Positions 25,710-34,640 of a stretch of 64,000 bases of DNA are shown in pieces. The position numbers were made by a program, and so were the translations under genes. The DNA lies in contig NZ_FNGW01000006.1 of assembly GCF_900103615.1 (NCBI RefSeq), forward strand, positions 1-64,000, in the 5' to 3' direction. Position 1 is the stretch's first letter; the number at the start of each line of letters is the position of its first letter. The stretch comes from Romboutsia lituseburensis DSM 797. GTDB lineage: Bacteria > Bacillota > Clostridia > Peptostreptococcales > Peptostreptococcaceae. The notes under the pieces were generated by a model, which saw nothing but the letters and a program-made list of their open reading frames with translations, had not been told where the DNA came from and did no database searches.

Positions 25710-27068
25710 GTGAAGAAAAAAGACATTATAGAATTTGAAGTAGATAAAATGGAGTTCGGTGGAACATCTGTAAGTATGTTAGGAAACAGAGAAATACATA
25801 TGAAAGGTGGAATAACTGGCCAAAAAATAAAAGCAGCAGTGAAAAGAACTAGAAGCGGAAAAGCTGATGTTAAAATGGTAGAACTATTAGAAAAATCACC
25901 AATGGAAACAGAAGAAACTTGCCCTCATTTTAATCAATGTGGAGGATGTAGCATATTATCTATTCCTTATGAAACTCAGCTTGAAATAAAAGAAAAACAA
26001 GTTATGGATTTATTCTTAAAGCAAGATTTATTTGGATTTGAATTTATGGGAATAGAAGGAAGTCCTGAAACTACATTATATAGAAATAAAATGGAATATA
26101 CTTTTGGAGATGAAATGAAAGATGGACCATTAACATTAGGTATGCATAAAAAAGGAAGACATATAGATATAGTAACAGTTGACGGATGTGTATTAGTAGA
26201 CCAAGACTTTATAAAAGTATTAACTTCAACAGTAGAATACTTCAATGAAAAACAACTTCCTTATTATAGGGGAATAAATCATAAGGGGTATTTAAGACAC
26301 CTTGTAGTTAGAAAAGGTGTTAATACTAAAGAACTTATGGTAAATATAGTTACATCTTCTCAAGTTGATTTTGATATGACAGAATACAAAAACATGTTAT
26401 TAAATCTTGAGACAGAGTCAGAAATAGTTAGTATATTACACACTATAAATGATGGACTTGCGGATGCTGTTAATTGTGATGAATTAAGAGTCTTACATGG
26501 AAGAGATTATATACAAGAAGAAATATTAGGTCTTAAATTTAAAATATCTCCATTCTCGTTCTTCCAAACAAATACTAAAGGTGCAGAAAAGTTATATACT
26601 ATAGCTAGAGAGTTTGTTGGAGACCATGAAGATAAGGTAGTATTTGACTTATATAGTGGAACTGGTACTATAGGTCAAGTTATGGCAGGAGCTGCTAAAA
26701 AGGTTTATGGTATAGAAATAATAGAAGAAGCTGTAGTAGCTGCAAATCAAAATGCTAAATTAAACGGTTTAACTAATTGTGAATTTATAGCAGGAGATGT
26801 TGCTAAAACTGTTAAGAATTTAAAGCATAAACCAGATTTAATAATAGTTGATCCACCAAGACCAGGTATACACAAGGATGCAGTAAGAGATATATCTAAG
26901 TTTGGATCTAAGGAAATAATTTATATATCTTGTAATCCTAAGACATTAGTTCTTGATCTAGTTGAATTTAGAAATTACGGATATGAGGTTGATAAAGTTA
27001 AGTGTATGGATATGTTCCCTAATACACCTCATACTGAAACAGTAGTTAAATTAACTAAAGTTAGATAA
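25710..27068 (+). CDS. rlmD: 23S rRNA (uracil-C5)-methyltransferase RlmD/RumA family
   Basis: A 452-residue enzyme. The N-terminal TRAM domain is followed by the four-cysteine Fe-S motif, with CPHFNQCGGC near 71-80 and a later Cys. The SAM-binding motif FDLYSGTGTIGQ lies near 310-321, the VDPPRPG motif near 378-384 and the catalytic Cys in YISCNP near 403-408. It methylates C5 of a uridine in 23S rRNA. The frame extends to an ATG at 25689, but ACGGAGG at 25695-25701 is spaced for the GTG at 25710, so I start there. Confidence 0.92.
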   Translation: MKKKDIIEFEVDKMEFGGTSVSMLGNREIHMKGGITGQKIKAAVKRTRSGKADVKMVELLEKSPMETEETCPHFNQCGGCSILSIPYETQLEIKEKQVMDLFLKQDLFGFEFMGIEGSPETTLYRNKMEYTFGDEMKDGPLTLGMHKKGRHIDIVTVDGCVLVDQDFIKVLTSTVEYFNEKQLPYYRGINHKGYLRHLVVRKGVNTKELMVNIVTSSQVDFDMTEYKNMLLNLETESEIVSILHTINDGLADAVNCDELRVLHGRDYIQEEILGLKFKISPFSFFQTNTKGAEKLYTIAREFVGDHEDKVVFDLYSGTGTIGQVMAGAAKKVYGIEIIEEAVVAANQNAKLNGLTNCEFIAGDVAKTVKNLKHKPDLIIVDPPRPGIHKDAVRDISKFGSKEIIYISCNPKTLVLDLVEFRNYGYEVDKVKCMDMFPNTPHTETVVKLTKVR

Positions 27069-27090
27069 TAAAATTAAAATAATCATATCA

Positions 27091-27122
27091 TAAAGCTATA
27101 GGTTTTTTCCTATAGCTTTTTT
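27091..27122 (+). terminator. Intrinsic terminator after rlmD
   Basis: AAAGCTATAGG pairs with CCTATAGCTTT around a T-rich loop and is followed by a T-run. The dispersed repeat begins three bases later. Confidence 0.9.
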
Positions 27123-27125
27123 TAT

Positions 27126-27192
27126 GCAACGGACGAAGTCGTTGGCGACATGAAGTGTAGCGCCTACACAGTGGCTTAAGCGAAGCGAATTT
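27126..27192 (+). repeat. Dispersed intergenic repeat, long copy
   Basis: Contains the 25-bp core shared with 17398-17422 (opposite strand) and the second shared block AGCGAAGCGA at 27179-27188, then a T-run. Between them are 28 bp, mostly missing from the other copy, that hold a perfect hairpin: GTGTAG (27155-27160) and CTACAC (27164-27169) around CGC. Base composition is far more GC-rich than the surroundings. It looks like a small non-coding repeat family member. Confidence 0.8.
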
Positions 27193-27307
27193 TTTATGTA
27201 TAAAATTAGATACTTTGAAATAACAAAAATATATATGTTAAAATAATAAAGAAGGATTAATATAATAATATGTTTAATCACATATCAATTATTATCGGAG
27301 GATATTA

Positions 27308-28594
27308 ATGAAATTAGGAGTTGTAGGACCAAGTGACTCGAGTCACAAAATAAAACAATATTTAAATGAAATAGATAAAGAAATAGAAGTTAAATTGTAT
27401 ATAAGAGAAAAAGCTGTTCAAGCTTTAGAAGTTATAGATGTTTGTGAAGAAGAATGCGATGCAATAATCTTTACAGGATGTGGAGTATCAGAAGCAGTAA
27501 AAGCAAAACATGAAATTAAAAAACCAAATTCATTTGTATCCAGAGGTGGTACAAGTATAACGAAGGCATTCTTACAAGTAAGAAATGCAAATATGAGTTT
27601 AGAAAAATTTAGTATAGATGTTGTAGAAAATGAAATTTTAGAGGATATATTAAAAGAAATAGATATAAATTCTAAAGAAGTATTTTCGAAACCTTTTTCT
27701 AACCAAATAGATGAAATGGAGTATGCTAAATGGCATATTAAGTTATACAAAGAAAATAAGATTGATGTTATGTTTACAGGCTTTGCAGGGGTATATAATG
27801 AACTTAAAAAACAAGGATACCCTGTATTTAGGCTTGAAGCTACGAGGCCTCTTATAAAAGTGTGTTATGAAAATGTAAAAACTAGCTATGCTTTAAATAA
27901 AGCACAAAGCTCACAAATAGCAGTAGAAATATTGCATTTGGTAGATTATAAAGGTAGTAAAGAAAATTATTACTCTAATATGATAAAAAAATCAGAAGTT
28001 GATAAGGTAATCGTTGAATATGTAAAAAGTATTCAGGGATCATTATTCAATTTTGGTAGAGATGAATATATAATATTTGCTCATAGAGGAGCAATTAATA
28101 ATGAAATAAATTATAATAAATTATTTAAATTACAAAATGATATAAAATCAAGGGGATTTTCTTTAGGAGTTGGAATAGGAATTGGAGTAACTGCTTATCA
28201 AGCAGAAGCTAATGGTTATAAAGCTTTAAAGAGATGCTTAGACTCAAATGATTTTGAAATATTCTCAATTGACGAAAATGAAACTATAAAGGGTCCACTA
28301 GGATCTGATAATGAGTTAGCATACTCATTAATAGCATCAGAAGAATATATAATAGATATATCCAGTAAAACGGGATTAAGCTGTGAGTCCATAGTAAAAA
28401 TAATGGCTATTAGTGAAATAAGACAAAGTAAAGTATATGATACAAAGGAACTAGCAGATTATTTAGGTATAAGTGATAGAAGTTCTAGACGTATTTTAAA
28501 TAAATTAGTTGAAGCTGATTTAGCTAGAGTTTGTGCAAAAGAGACTAGCAAAGGTGGAGGAAGACCTAAAAATTTAATAGAAATATTATTTTAA
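27308..28594 (+). CDS. Transcriptional regulator with nucleotide-cyclase-like central domain
   Basis: A 428-residue protein in three parts. The N-terminal half (about 1-200) resembles a PrpR-N or response-regulator-like sensor fold (IIFTGCGVSEAVK, FVSRGGTSITKAF). The middle (about 230-330) has a strand-helix pattern and GVGIGIGVTAYQAEANGYKA (286-305), like a degenerate GGDEF or GTP-cyclohydrolase-III type domain. The C-terminus is a winged helix (about 375-428) with a helix-turn-helix, TKELADYLGISDRSSRRILN. It converges on the membrane protein/amidohydrolase operon and is its likely regulator. Catalytic residues of a real cyclase are not evident, so ligand sensing is more likely. AGGA lies before the ATG. 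Confidence 0.65.
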   Translation: MKLGVVGPSDSSHKIKQYLNEIDKEIEVKLYIREKAVQALEVIDVCEEECDAIIFTGCGVSEAVKAKHEIKKPNSFVSRGGTSITKAFLQVRNANMSLEKFSIDVVENEILEDILKEIDINSKEVFSKPFSNQIDEMEYAKWHIKLYKENKIDVMFTGFAGVYNELKKQGYPVFRLEATRPLIKVCYENVKTSYALNKAQSSQIAVEILHLVDYKGSKENYYSNMIKKSEVDKVIVEYVKSIQGSLFNFGRDEYIIFAHRGAINNEINYNKLFKLQNDIKSRGFSLGVGIGIGVTAYQAEANGYKALKRCLDSNDFEIFSIDENETIKGPLGSDNELAYSLIASEEYIIDISSKTGLSCESIVKIMAISEIRQSKVYDTKELADYLGISDRSSRRILNKLVEADLARVCAKETSKGGGRPKNLIEILF

Positions 28595-28599
28595 AAAGC

Positions 28600-28634
28600 A
28601 AAATAGGAACTTTATGTAAAGTTCCTATTTTTTA
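28600..28634 (+). terminator. Bidirectional terminator between convergent genes
   Basis: AAATAGGAACTTTA at 28601-28614 and TAAAGTTCCTATTT at 28617-28630 form a perfect 14-bp stem with a 2-base gap. T-runs follow on both strands, so it can end both the regulator and the operon. Confidence 0.9.
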
Positions 28635-28677
28635 TCTAATCATATATTGAAAGTCAAATAAGTTGAAGGGGATTCAA

Positions 28678-29991
28678 CTATATTGTTCTGTCATACTTAG
28701 CTAAGAAATCTAGATATTGTTCTTTAGTCATAACTGGAGTAAAATCATTTAAGATATTTTTAGCTTCTTTACCACCATCAAATAATAAATCTACTACAGT
28801 CATAGCCATTGATTTAGCGGGTACTATATAAGCTAACTCTTCATCAATTATTTCATACTCTCTAGTATGAAGAGCTCCTTTTACACCACCTATCATTGGG
28901 TGAAGTGTTGGCATTAAGTGAGATATATCACCGAAGTCAAATGAACCTGTAAAATCTCCACCATCAACTATTTTATTACTTTCTATACCTAAATTAACTA
29001 GGTTATCGCTAAATAATTTATCCATATCTTTATAACGTAAAATTGGTAAATATCCTGGTATTTCAGTTAATACAACTTCTGCACCTATAGCAGTACCACC
29101 AGCTATTAATGCTCTATTTATTCTTTCACTAGCATCTATCATTCCATCTATAGTTCTAGCTCTTACATAAGATTCCATTTGAACATCAGCAGGAACAACA
29201 TTAACTATATCACCAGCTTTAGTTAAGATTGGATGGAATCTAACTCTTTCAGATTCTTTGAAAGTTTCTCTTAAGGCATTTACATTATTTATTGCTAACA
29301 TAGCAGCATTTAAAGCATTTATGCCTTCATGTGGAGCAGATCCTGCATGAGACTCTTTACCTATAAATTGAACTTTTTTACCTATAAATCCATTACTCTC
29401 AGGACCTACTAATGCTTTATTTTCTCCCATATCTAAAGAGTGGAACATCATAGATATATCTATATCATCAAAATAACCTCTTTTTACAAGTTCTTGCTTT
29501 CCACCAAAGTAAGTTATCTCACCTTTATTTTTTAATTGTTGTCTATATTCTAATTCTATAAATTCCTCAGCAGGAGTAGCCATAAATGTAACTTTACCAT
29601 CTAAAGAATTTAATACACCACTTTTAACTAATCCAAGTGCAGCACCTAACATACCTGCAATTTGTATATTATGACCACAAGTATGAGATGCGCCAATATC
29701 GTTAGCATCTTTATGCTCTTTACAAGAAATTCCGTCCAATTCACCTAATATAGATATATGAGGTCCTTCTTTGCTATCGTTTACAGTAGATTTACAACCT
29801 GTAACAGCTATGTTTTTCTCTACTTCTAGTCCTAATTCATCACTTAGAAAATTTGCAACAGCTTCAGTAGTTTTATATTCTTTATATCCGTATTCTGGAG
29901 TTTGATATATTCCATGACCTATTTCTATTATTTTATCTCTATTTTCATCTATTGTTTTTATTATTAAATCCTTTAATTGCTGTTTATTCAT
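28678..29991 (-). CDS. M20 family amidohydrolase (AbgB/HipO-like)
   Basis: A 437-residue zinc amidohydrolase of the M20 peptidase family. Visible features are the substrate-side GELDGI near 83-88, the metal-binding SHTCGHNIQ near 102-110 and the catalytic Glu pair in TPAEEF, with the usual dimerisation lid in the middle (about 200-310). Relatives hydrolyse N-acyl or aminobenzoyl-glutamate type amides. It is the last gene of an operon with two membrane proteins, which suggests that the transporter imports its substrate. GGAGGAAT precedes the ATG at 29991. The substrate is unknown. Confidence 0.87.
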   Translation of the reverse strand: MNKQQLKDLIIKTIDENRDKIIEIGHGIYQTPEYGYKEYKTTEAVANFLSDELGLEVEKNIAVTGCKSTVNDSKEGPHISILGELDGISCKEHKDANDIGASHTCGHNIQIAGMLGAALGLVKSGVLNSLDGKVTFMATPAEEFIELEYRQQLKNKGEITYFGGKQELVKRGYFDDIDISMMFHSLDMGENKALVGPESNGFIGKKVQFIGKESHAGSAPHEGINALNAAMLAINNVNALRETFKESERVRFHPILTKAGDIVNVVPADVQMESYVRARTIDGMIDASERINRALIAGGTAIGAEVVLTEIPGYLPILRYKDMDKLFSDNLVNLGIESNKIVDGGDFTGSFDFGDISHLMPTLHPMIGGVKGALHTREYEIIDEELAYIVPAKSMAMTVVDLLFDGGKEAKNILNDFTPVMTKEQYLDFLAKYDRTI

Positions 29992-30047
29992 AATAATTCC
30001 TCCAAATTATGATTTATTAATATTTAGATTACGATTAATTCAAAGTA

Positions 30048-30518
30048 TTATATAACACCTTGAATTTTTAATACTATATGTCCGATAGAAGCACAAGCAA
30101 AGAATATTGTTGTAAAAACTATTAAAGATATAACAACTATTTTCCATGACATTGCTTTTAACTCTTCTATTTTGTTACCAACAGATATACCTGCAAATGC
30201 TAATAATGGAGTAGTTATTGCCATAAAGTTTATATTAGCAACTTGTTCATTAAATACATCTGATATTGGATTTCCAGGAATACTTAGAAGCAAACCTATT
30301 ATAGTAGCAAATCCAAATGCAGGGAAAATTGATTTTGGGAATAAATCTTTTAACATCATAGCTACCATAGCAGCTGCTATCATTATTAACATACCAGGAA
30401 GTGCTGTAAATATAGAAACCCCTTTACTTATAAATTGCCCAGCAAGAATCATTGCTCCTACCATTAACATAACTAATAATTGATAACCTGATCTTTTTAA
30501 ATTTATATTATTAAACAT
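30048..30518 (-). CDS. Small membrane protein, partner of DUF3100-like transporter
   Basis: A 156-residue protein of about five hydrophobic segments (near 14-30, 35-60, 65-80, 100-115 and 125-150), with the motif SIPGNPISD between two of them and GISVGNKIEEL facing the other side. The gene lies between the DUF3100-like gene (23 bp upstream) and the amidohydrolase, so it probably forms the second half of a split transporter. The frame reaches 30530 with a GTG inside the ribosome binding site, so the ATG at 30518 is the better start. The family is not recognised with certainty. Confidence 0.7.
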   Translation of the reverse strand: MFNNINLKRSGYQLLVMLMVGAMILAGQFISKGVSIFTALPGMLIMIAAAMVAMMLKDLFPKSIFPAFGFATIIGLLLSIPGNPISDVFNEQVANINFMAITTPLLAFAGISVGNKIEELKAMSWKIVVISLIVFTTIFFACASIGHIVLKIQGVI

Positions 30519-30540
30519 TATAAAATGCACCTCTCTCTAA

Positions 30541-31389
30541 TTATGCAGATTTTCTATTTGAAGTTTTATTTCTACCTAGCTTTGGCTCTAATACAGCGTA
30601 TAGTTTGTTAGTGAATGGTAATGTAATAAATACTAAGAATATTAATCCAGTTAAGCTAGACATCATGTTACTTGTAGCCCCATAAGAAAGTATAGTATCA
30701 ACCATTACAGGGTCAGATGCTATTTCTGGAACTTTTGTAAGTGCTGCAGATGCTGCTGTCATCATACTTCCACTACCAACACCTGTTGCCATACCTAAAG
30801 CATATGGGTGAAGGCCTGTGTATATTGAAACTGAACCTAGTATAGAGAAGTATATAGTTCCTATAACAGTTCCCATTAAGTAAGTTCCAAGCACACCACT
30901 ACCTTCAGGAGAGTTTATTCCATATTTTTCAGATATAACACCTAAAGAAGTTTCACGACTTATACTAGAACAAGAACCAATTGCTTCTCTTTTAAACCCG
31001 AATAATAACGCTAATGGTAAAGCTACTATTGGAGCTAAAATATGACCGAATTCTTGAGCTAAGAAAGCAGGTCCTGCTTGTATTATTTTTGCAAGGTTAG
31101 GCCCAACCGTAGAACCATATTTTATACCTAATAAAACTAGTGCAATACCAACTATATCACCAGCAATATTAATTTCTTTTTCACCTATAATTTCTTTTAA
31201 AGCTTTAATTTTCTTACCTAGTAAATCAGGTGTAATTATAATTCCGATAATAACTGCATATAACATTGGGAATAAAACTAAGGCAACGGGACCTATATTA
31301 ATTGTAAATTCACCAATTAGTTCACAGCCTATGACTATAGCAAAAGCTGTAATCATTAATTTGATAAGATTTTTGTTATTTTCCATCAT
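30541..31389 (-). CDS. DUF3100-like membrane transporter subunit
   Basis: A 282-residue integral membrane protein with eight or nine hydrophobic segments. Conserved-looking loops include the GSCSSISRETSLGVISEKYG stretch (about 137-156), GATSNM and ATGVGSGSMM. The layout fits DUF3100 proteins, distant relatives of carboxylate or amino-acid exporters and importers. It is the first gene of the operon with a small membrane partner and an M20 amidohydrolase, so uptake of an amide or N-acyl amino acid is a reasonable inference. AGGAGG lies before the ATG at 31389. A second Met follows at once. Confidence 0.72.
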   Translation of the reverse strand: MMENNKNLIKLMITAFAIVIGCELIGEFTINIGPVALVLFPMLYAVIIGIIITPDLLGKKIKALKEIIGEKEINIAGDIVGIALVLLGIKYGSTVGPNLAKIIQAGPAFLAQEFGHILAPIVALPLALLFGFKREAIGSCSSISRETSLGVISEKYGINSPEGSGVLGTYLMGTVIGTIYFSILGSVSIYTGLHPYALGMATGVGSGSMMTAASAALTKVPEIASDPVMVDTILSYGATSNMMSSLTGLIFLVFITLPFTNKLYAVLEPKLGRNKTSNRKSA

Positions 31390-31839
31390 ATCCTCCTAAA
31401 ATGTAAAAGTTAATAAATTTAGGTAATAGTGCTATAAGTTCTTAAAAGGAATTCGTTTACCTAAACTTTAAAAAATATAGATATGTAAAATAAGAAATCA
31501 ATATTGTCTTATGTTTTATCACAATTTGACTTAATATTTGACATGTCATTAATATGTCCTTAATGCAAGGATAAACGATTTCAAAACCAAAGTCAATTAA
31601 AAAATAAAAATATGTTTAAAAAATGTTTTTCAGGGTAATAAATGTAGAATTATTTTTAAAACTTATAGTAAGTAAATAATAGCTTTTACATAGTTACTTA
31701 AATGATGTTTTAAGTAATGTATTAAGTAATTAGAGAAATTAGCGAAGTTAATTTTTTATAATTAAAAATATTTTATTGAGAATAAAAAAACTACTTTTCC
31801 TAAGAATAATAATTGAATTATATTTTGGAGGAACTGACT
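31390..31839. other. Intergenic region with inverted repeats upstream of the DUF3100 operon
   Basis: 450 bp between divergent genes. It holds TTTAGGTAA at 31418-31426 paired with TTACCTAAA at 31458-31466, a TGACATGTCA palindrome at 31539-31548, and a weak minus-strand promoter candidate (TTGACT, 17 bp, TATCCT, near 31570-31600). No open reading frame is visible. Confidence 0.5.
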
Positions 31840-33210
31840 ATGAAAAACAAAAAAAATATAGGTTATATTATATTTACAGTAGTTTTAGCATTTTTAATAA
31901 TATCAATAAGTTCAAGTAATAATTTAAAAATTAAAGATATAATTCAAGCAAATATATCTCAAGGGCTGAGGACAGTAAAAATAACAGAGGAAAAGATAAA
32001 GATAGATGACAGAAAATTATCTATAAGTATAAAAATGCCAGAGATTCACTGTCAAGATGAAGAAGTTCAAAGATATATAAATTCTTATATAAGAAAAAAT
32101 ATAAATGAATTTATAAATATACAAAGACAAAATATGGAATTAAAAAAATCTAAAGAAAATATAGATGTATCGATAAACTATGGTGTGGCATTTGAAGATG
32201 GAAACTTATTAAATGTTATTATTTATAAAAATACTAATGTTGGAAAAAAAGATTTTATATTAGAAAAGGAAAGTTATATATTTGATTTAAAAACTGGGCA
32301 AAGAATATATCTAGACCATTTCTTAAAAGATAATAAAGATTATCAAGAGGTTTTGAGTAAATATATTTATGATTATATTAAAAAGCATAATCTAAATGTA
32401 GATAAGAGTAAAATAAAGATAAATAAAAATACAAATTATATAATATCTGATGGAGGTATAGTAATATACTTTAATCCTTACCGATCTAGTAAAACTAATG
32501 CAATATATGAATTTAAAGTACCTGTTGAAATATTTAAAAATAAGATAAGGACAGTGGGAACAAATAGAATCGTTGCTAATGTAGATACACAAACACTTAC
32601 GAAAAATACAGATTATATAAACAGTATAATAAATATACCTATAATCATAACTTCTAATAAGGATATAGAAAAGTATATAAATGATAAAATAAGAAATGAT
32701 ATAATGAATTTTTATAATCAATCTCAACAAGAAGCAAAAGAATATTTAGGTAAAATACCAAATAAAGATGAAAAATTTGTAGCAAATGTAAATTATGAAG
32801 TGAAGAAAAATAGTGATAATGTACTTAGTATAATTGTTAGATATTATAAGTATAGCGGTGGAGCTCATGGTTATTACGAAGATGTTCCATATAATTTAGA
32901 TATGATAAATGGAAAATTATTAAAATTAAATGACTTATTTAAACAAAACTCTGAGTATAAAAATGTAATTGATTCAGAAATTAGGAAGCAAATAGAAAGT
33001 ATTATAAAAAATGATAAAGAATTTAAAGATGTATATCAATTTGAAGGCATAAAGCCAGATAATAAATTTTATATACAAGATGATAATATAGTTATTTATT
33101 TTGATCTATATGAAATAGCACCTTATGCAGCGGGTCAGCCTGAATTTTTTATAAATTCAAGTGTTATAAATCATATATTAAAAGAACAATATGTTAATAT
33201 ATTTAAATAA
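31840..33210 (+). CDS. DUF4163/DUF3298 (PdaC/RsiV-like) extracytoplasmic protein, duplicated domain
   Basis: A 456-residue protein with an N-terminal signal anchor (about residues 6-23, IGYIIFTVVLAFLIISIS). Two copies of a similar unit follow: about 45-240 and about 245-456. Each has an N-terminal DUF4163-like part and a DUF3298-like part ending in IVIYFNPYRSS or IVIYFDLYEIAPYAAGQPE. The second copy has the typical YSGGAHGYYE motif; the first lacks it (NTNVGKKDF). These domains occur in the RsiV anti-sigma factor and PdaC deacetylase, where they bind cell-wall material or lysozyme. GGAGG supports the ATG at 31840; an earlier TTG at 31813 is unlikely. The exact role is unknown. Confidence 0.75.
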   Translation: MKNKKNIGYIIFTVVLAFLIISISSSNNLKIKDIIQANISQGLRTVKITEEKIKIDDRKLSISIKMPEIHCQDEEVQRYINSYIRKNINEFINIQRQNMELKKSKENIDVSINYGVAFEDGNLLNVIIYKNTNVGKKDFILEKESYIFDLKTGQRIYLDHFLKDNKDYQEVLSKYIYDYIKKHNLNVDKSKIKINKNTNYIISDGGIVIYFNPYRSSKTNAIYEFKVPVEIFKNKIRTVGTNRIVANVDTQTLTKNTDYINSIINIPIIITSNKDIEKYINDKIRNDIMNFYNQSQQEAKEYLGKIPNKDEKFVANVNYEVKKNSDNVLSIIVRYYKYSGGAHGYYEDVPYNLDMINGKLLKLNDLFKQNSEYKNVIDSEIRKQIESIIKNDKEFKDVYQFEGIKPDNKFYIQDDNIVIYFDLYEIAPYAAGQPEFFINSSVINHILKEQYVNIFK

Positions 33211-33212
33211 AA

Positions 33213-33244
33213 ATACACCCTATAAATATTTATAGGGTGCATTT
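33213..33244 (+). terminator. Bidirectional terminator between the DUF3298 gene and sleC
   Basis: CACCCTATAAA at 33216-33226 pairs with TTTATAGGGTG at 33229-33239, with short A/T tracts on both sides, between two convergent genes. Confidence 0.85.
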
Positions 33245-33245
33245 G

Positions 33246-34517
33246 CTATATAGTTGGATTTAGAGACGCTATTTTGGTAACAGCAACATATACTCTAGAT
33301 ATTTCGTACCAAGTTTTAAAATCAACAACCCCCGATTGAGGTAATCCGAAAATTCTTTGGAATGTTTTTACTGATTCAGCTGTAGATTCTCCATAAATAC
33401 CGTCTTCTTTAACTTTAGGTATAGCTGGATAAGATTTAGCTATTGCATTTAGTTGATTTTGTATAGTTTTAACATATTTTCCACTAGAACCAACTTGAAG
33501 AGTTTCACCAGGGAATGACACTGGAACACCACTAACAACAGGAGCTTTTTCAAAAACTATTTCGTCTCCATAAAAATATCTAAGTATAGCTTCAAAATCT
33601 TTTCCTTGATCTCCTAAATCCTTACTACCCCATTGAGTCATTTGATTAGGGCATTGAGATTTTTTACCATCACAATATTGAGCAAGTAGTGGCTGTCTAG
33701 ATGTCGGAGGTCGTTTTATAAAAGTATTAAATATGTCATCAACAACAACATTTATAGTATCAAATAGATTTCTATTATATATAAATTTATGATCATAAGC
33801 TGTAGTAGATGTTATTGTAAAATTATATCCTTTGTTTCGATACCATTCAGTAAATACTCTGTTTAAAGTAAATGAAACAATGGCTATTACATTAGAATAA
33901 ATAGTTTGTTCAGGCCAAGTTGAATAAATTTCAGAAGATGCAACATTTTTAATATACTCTTTAAATGGAATCCAATAGTTTTTGGCTGAAGTGTTTTCAG
34001 GAAGGCCATCATGAACCACTACAAATTCAGGTACCACTGGATTATCTAAAACTACAAATCCTGTTGGTGGTGGTAATGGCTTTAAATCGCTTTCTGGTAT
34101 TTTAGGAGGATAAGTTCCGTATAGAGTATTATCTCCTATATTATAAACTTCTTCATTTTGTCTAGAGTAAGAACTTCTACATCTTTCTTTAGATAGAAGA
34201 GGAACATTCTGTCTAGATTCTACAGTTGGAAAAACTTGAGTTCCGTCAACGAGTACTGTCTCATATCCATCTATCTGTACTTCAACTGTATATTGACTAT
34301 ATGGTCTTACATCAGAAGGTTGTTGAGAAAAAATAATGTCCGGAGCATCTAATTTTAGACCAGTGACTTGACCAGATGAATCTGTTGTTAAATTTTGATA
34401 GACAATGGATGAACGCTCTCCTGATTCTGGATTTGAGTAGATATTTACAGTAGCACCTTCAATAGGTCTATTAGTAAGATTATCTAAAACACTTACCGTT
34501 AGAAAACCATCTTGCAT
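33246..34517 (-). CDS. sleC: Spore cortex-lytic enzyme SleC
   Basis: A 423-residue protein whose length and domain order fit SleC. An N-terminal Ig-like region (about 1-110, starting MQDGFLTVSVLDNLTNRPIE) is followed by a SpoIID-like lytic transglycosylase domain (about 170-325, including NRVFTEWYRNKGYNFTITST with its catalytic Glu candidate) and a C-terminal peptidoglycan-binding domain (about 340-415, VGSSGKYVKTIQNQL to GVVDFKTWYEIS). In Clostridia SleC is stored as a zymogen in the spore and cut by Csp proteases at germination to degrade cortex peptidoglycan. No csp gene is in the window. AAAGGGTG lies before the ATG. Expression in the late mother cell is expected but no promoter was identified. 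Confidence 0.88.
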   Translation of the reverse strand: MQDGFLTVSVLDNLTNRPIEGATVNIYSNPESGERSSIVYQNLTTDSSGQVTGLKLDAPDIIFSQQPSDVRPYSQYTVEVQIDGYETVLVDGTQVFPTVESRQNVPLLSKERCRSSYSRQNEEVYNIGDNTLYGTYPPKIPESDLKPLPPPTGFVVLDNPVVPEFVVVHDGLPENTSAKNYWIPFKEYIKNVASSEIYSTWPEQTIYSNVIAIVSFTLNRVFTEWYRNKGYNFTITSTTAYDHKFIYNRNLFDTINVVVDDIFNTFIKRPPTSRQPLLAQYCDGKKSQCPNQMTQWGSKDLGDQGKDFEAILRYFYGDEIVFEKAPVVSGVPVSFPGETLQVGSSGKYVKTIQNQLNAIAKSYPAIPKVKEDGIYGESTAESVKTFQRIFGLPQSGVVDFKTWYEISRVYVAVTKIASLNPTI

Positions 34518-34640
34518 ATAATCACCCTTTCTTTAGAGACATTGATAATATCCTGTATATTATAGTATGAAGATAGTTCTTATTTTGTTAAGGGAATTGG
34601 AAATAATATATATGAAAATAAAAATAAGGGATGTGTTTAA

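Noticed and set aside
27096-27281. 61-codon minus-strand reading frame over the dispersed repeat
   Set aside because: It crosses the rlmD terminator and the repeat, has no ribosome binding site and reads as low-complexity hydrophobic sequence.
32392-32730. 112-codon minus-strand frame inside the DUF3298 gene
   Set aside because: Ile/Tyr-rich shadow of the AT-rich coding strand with no start signals.
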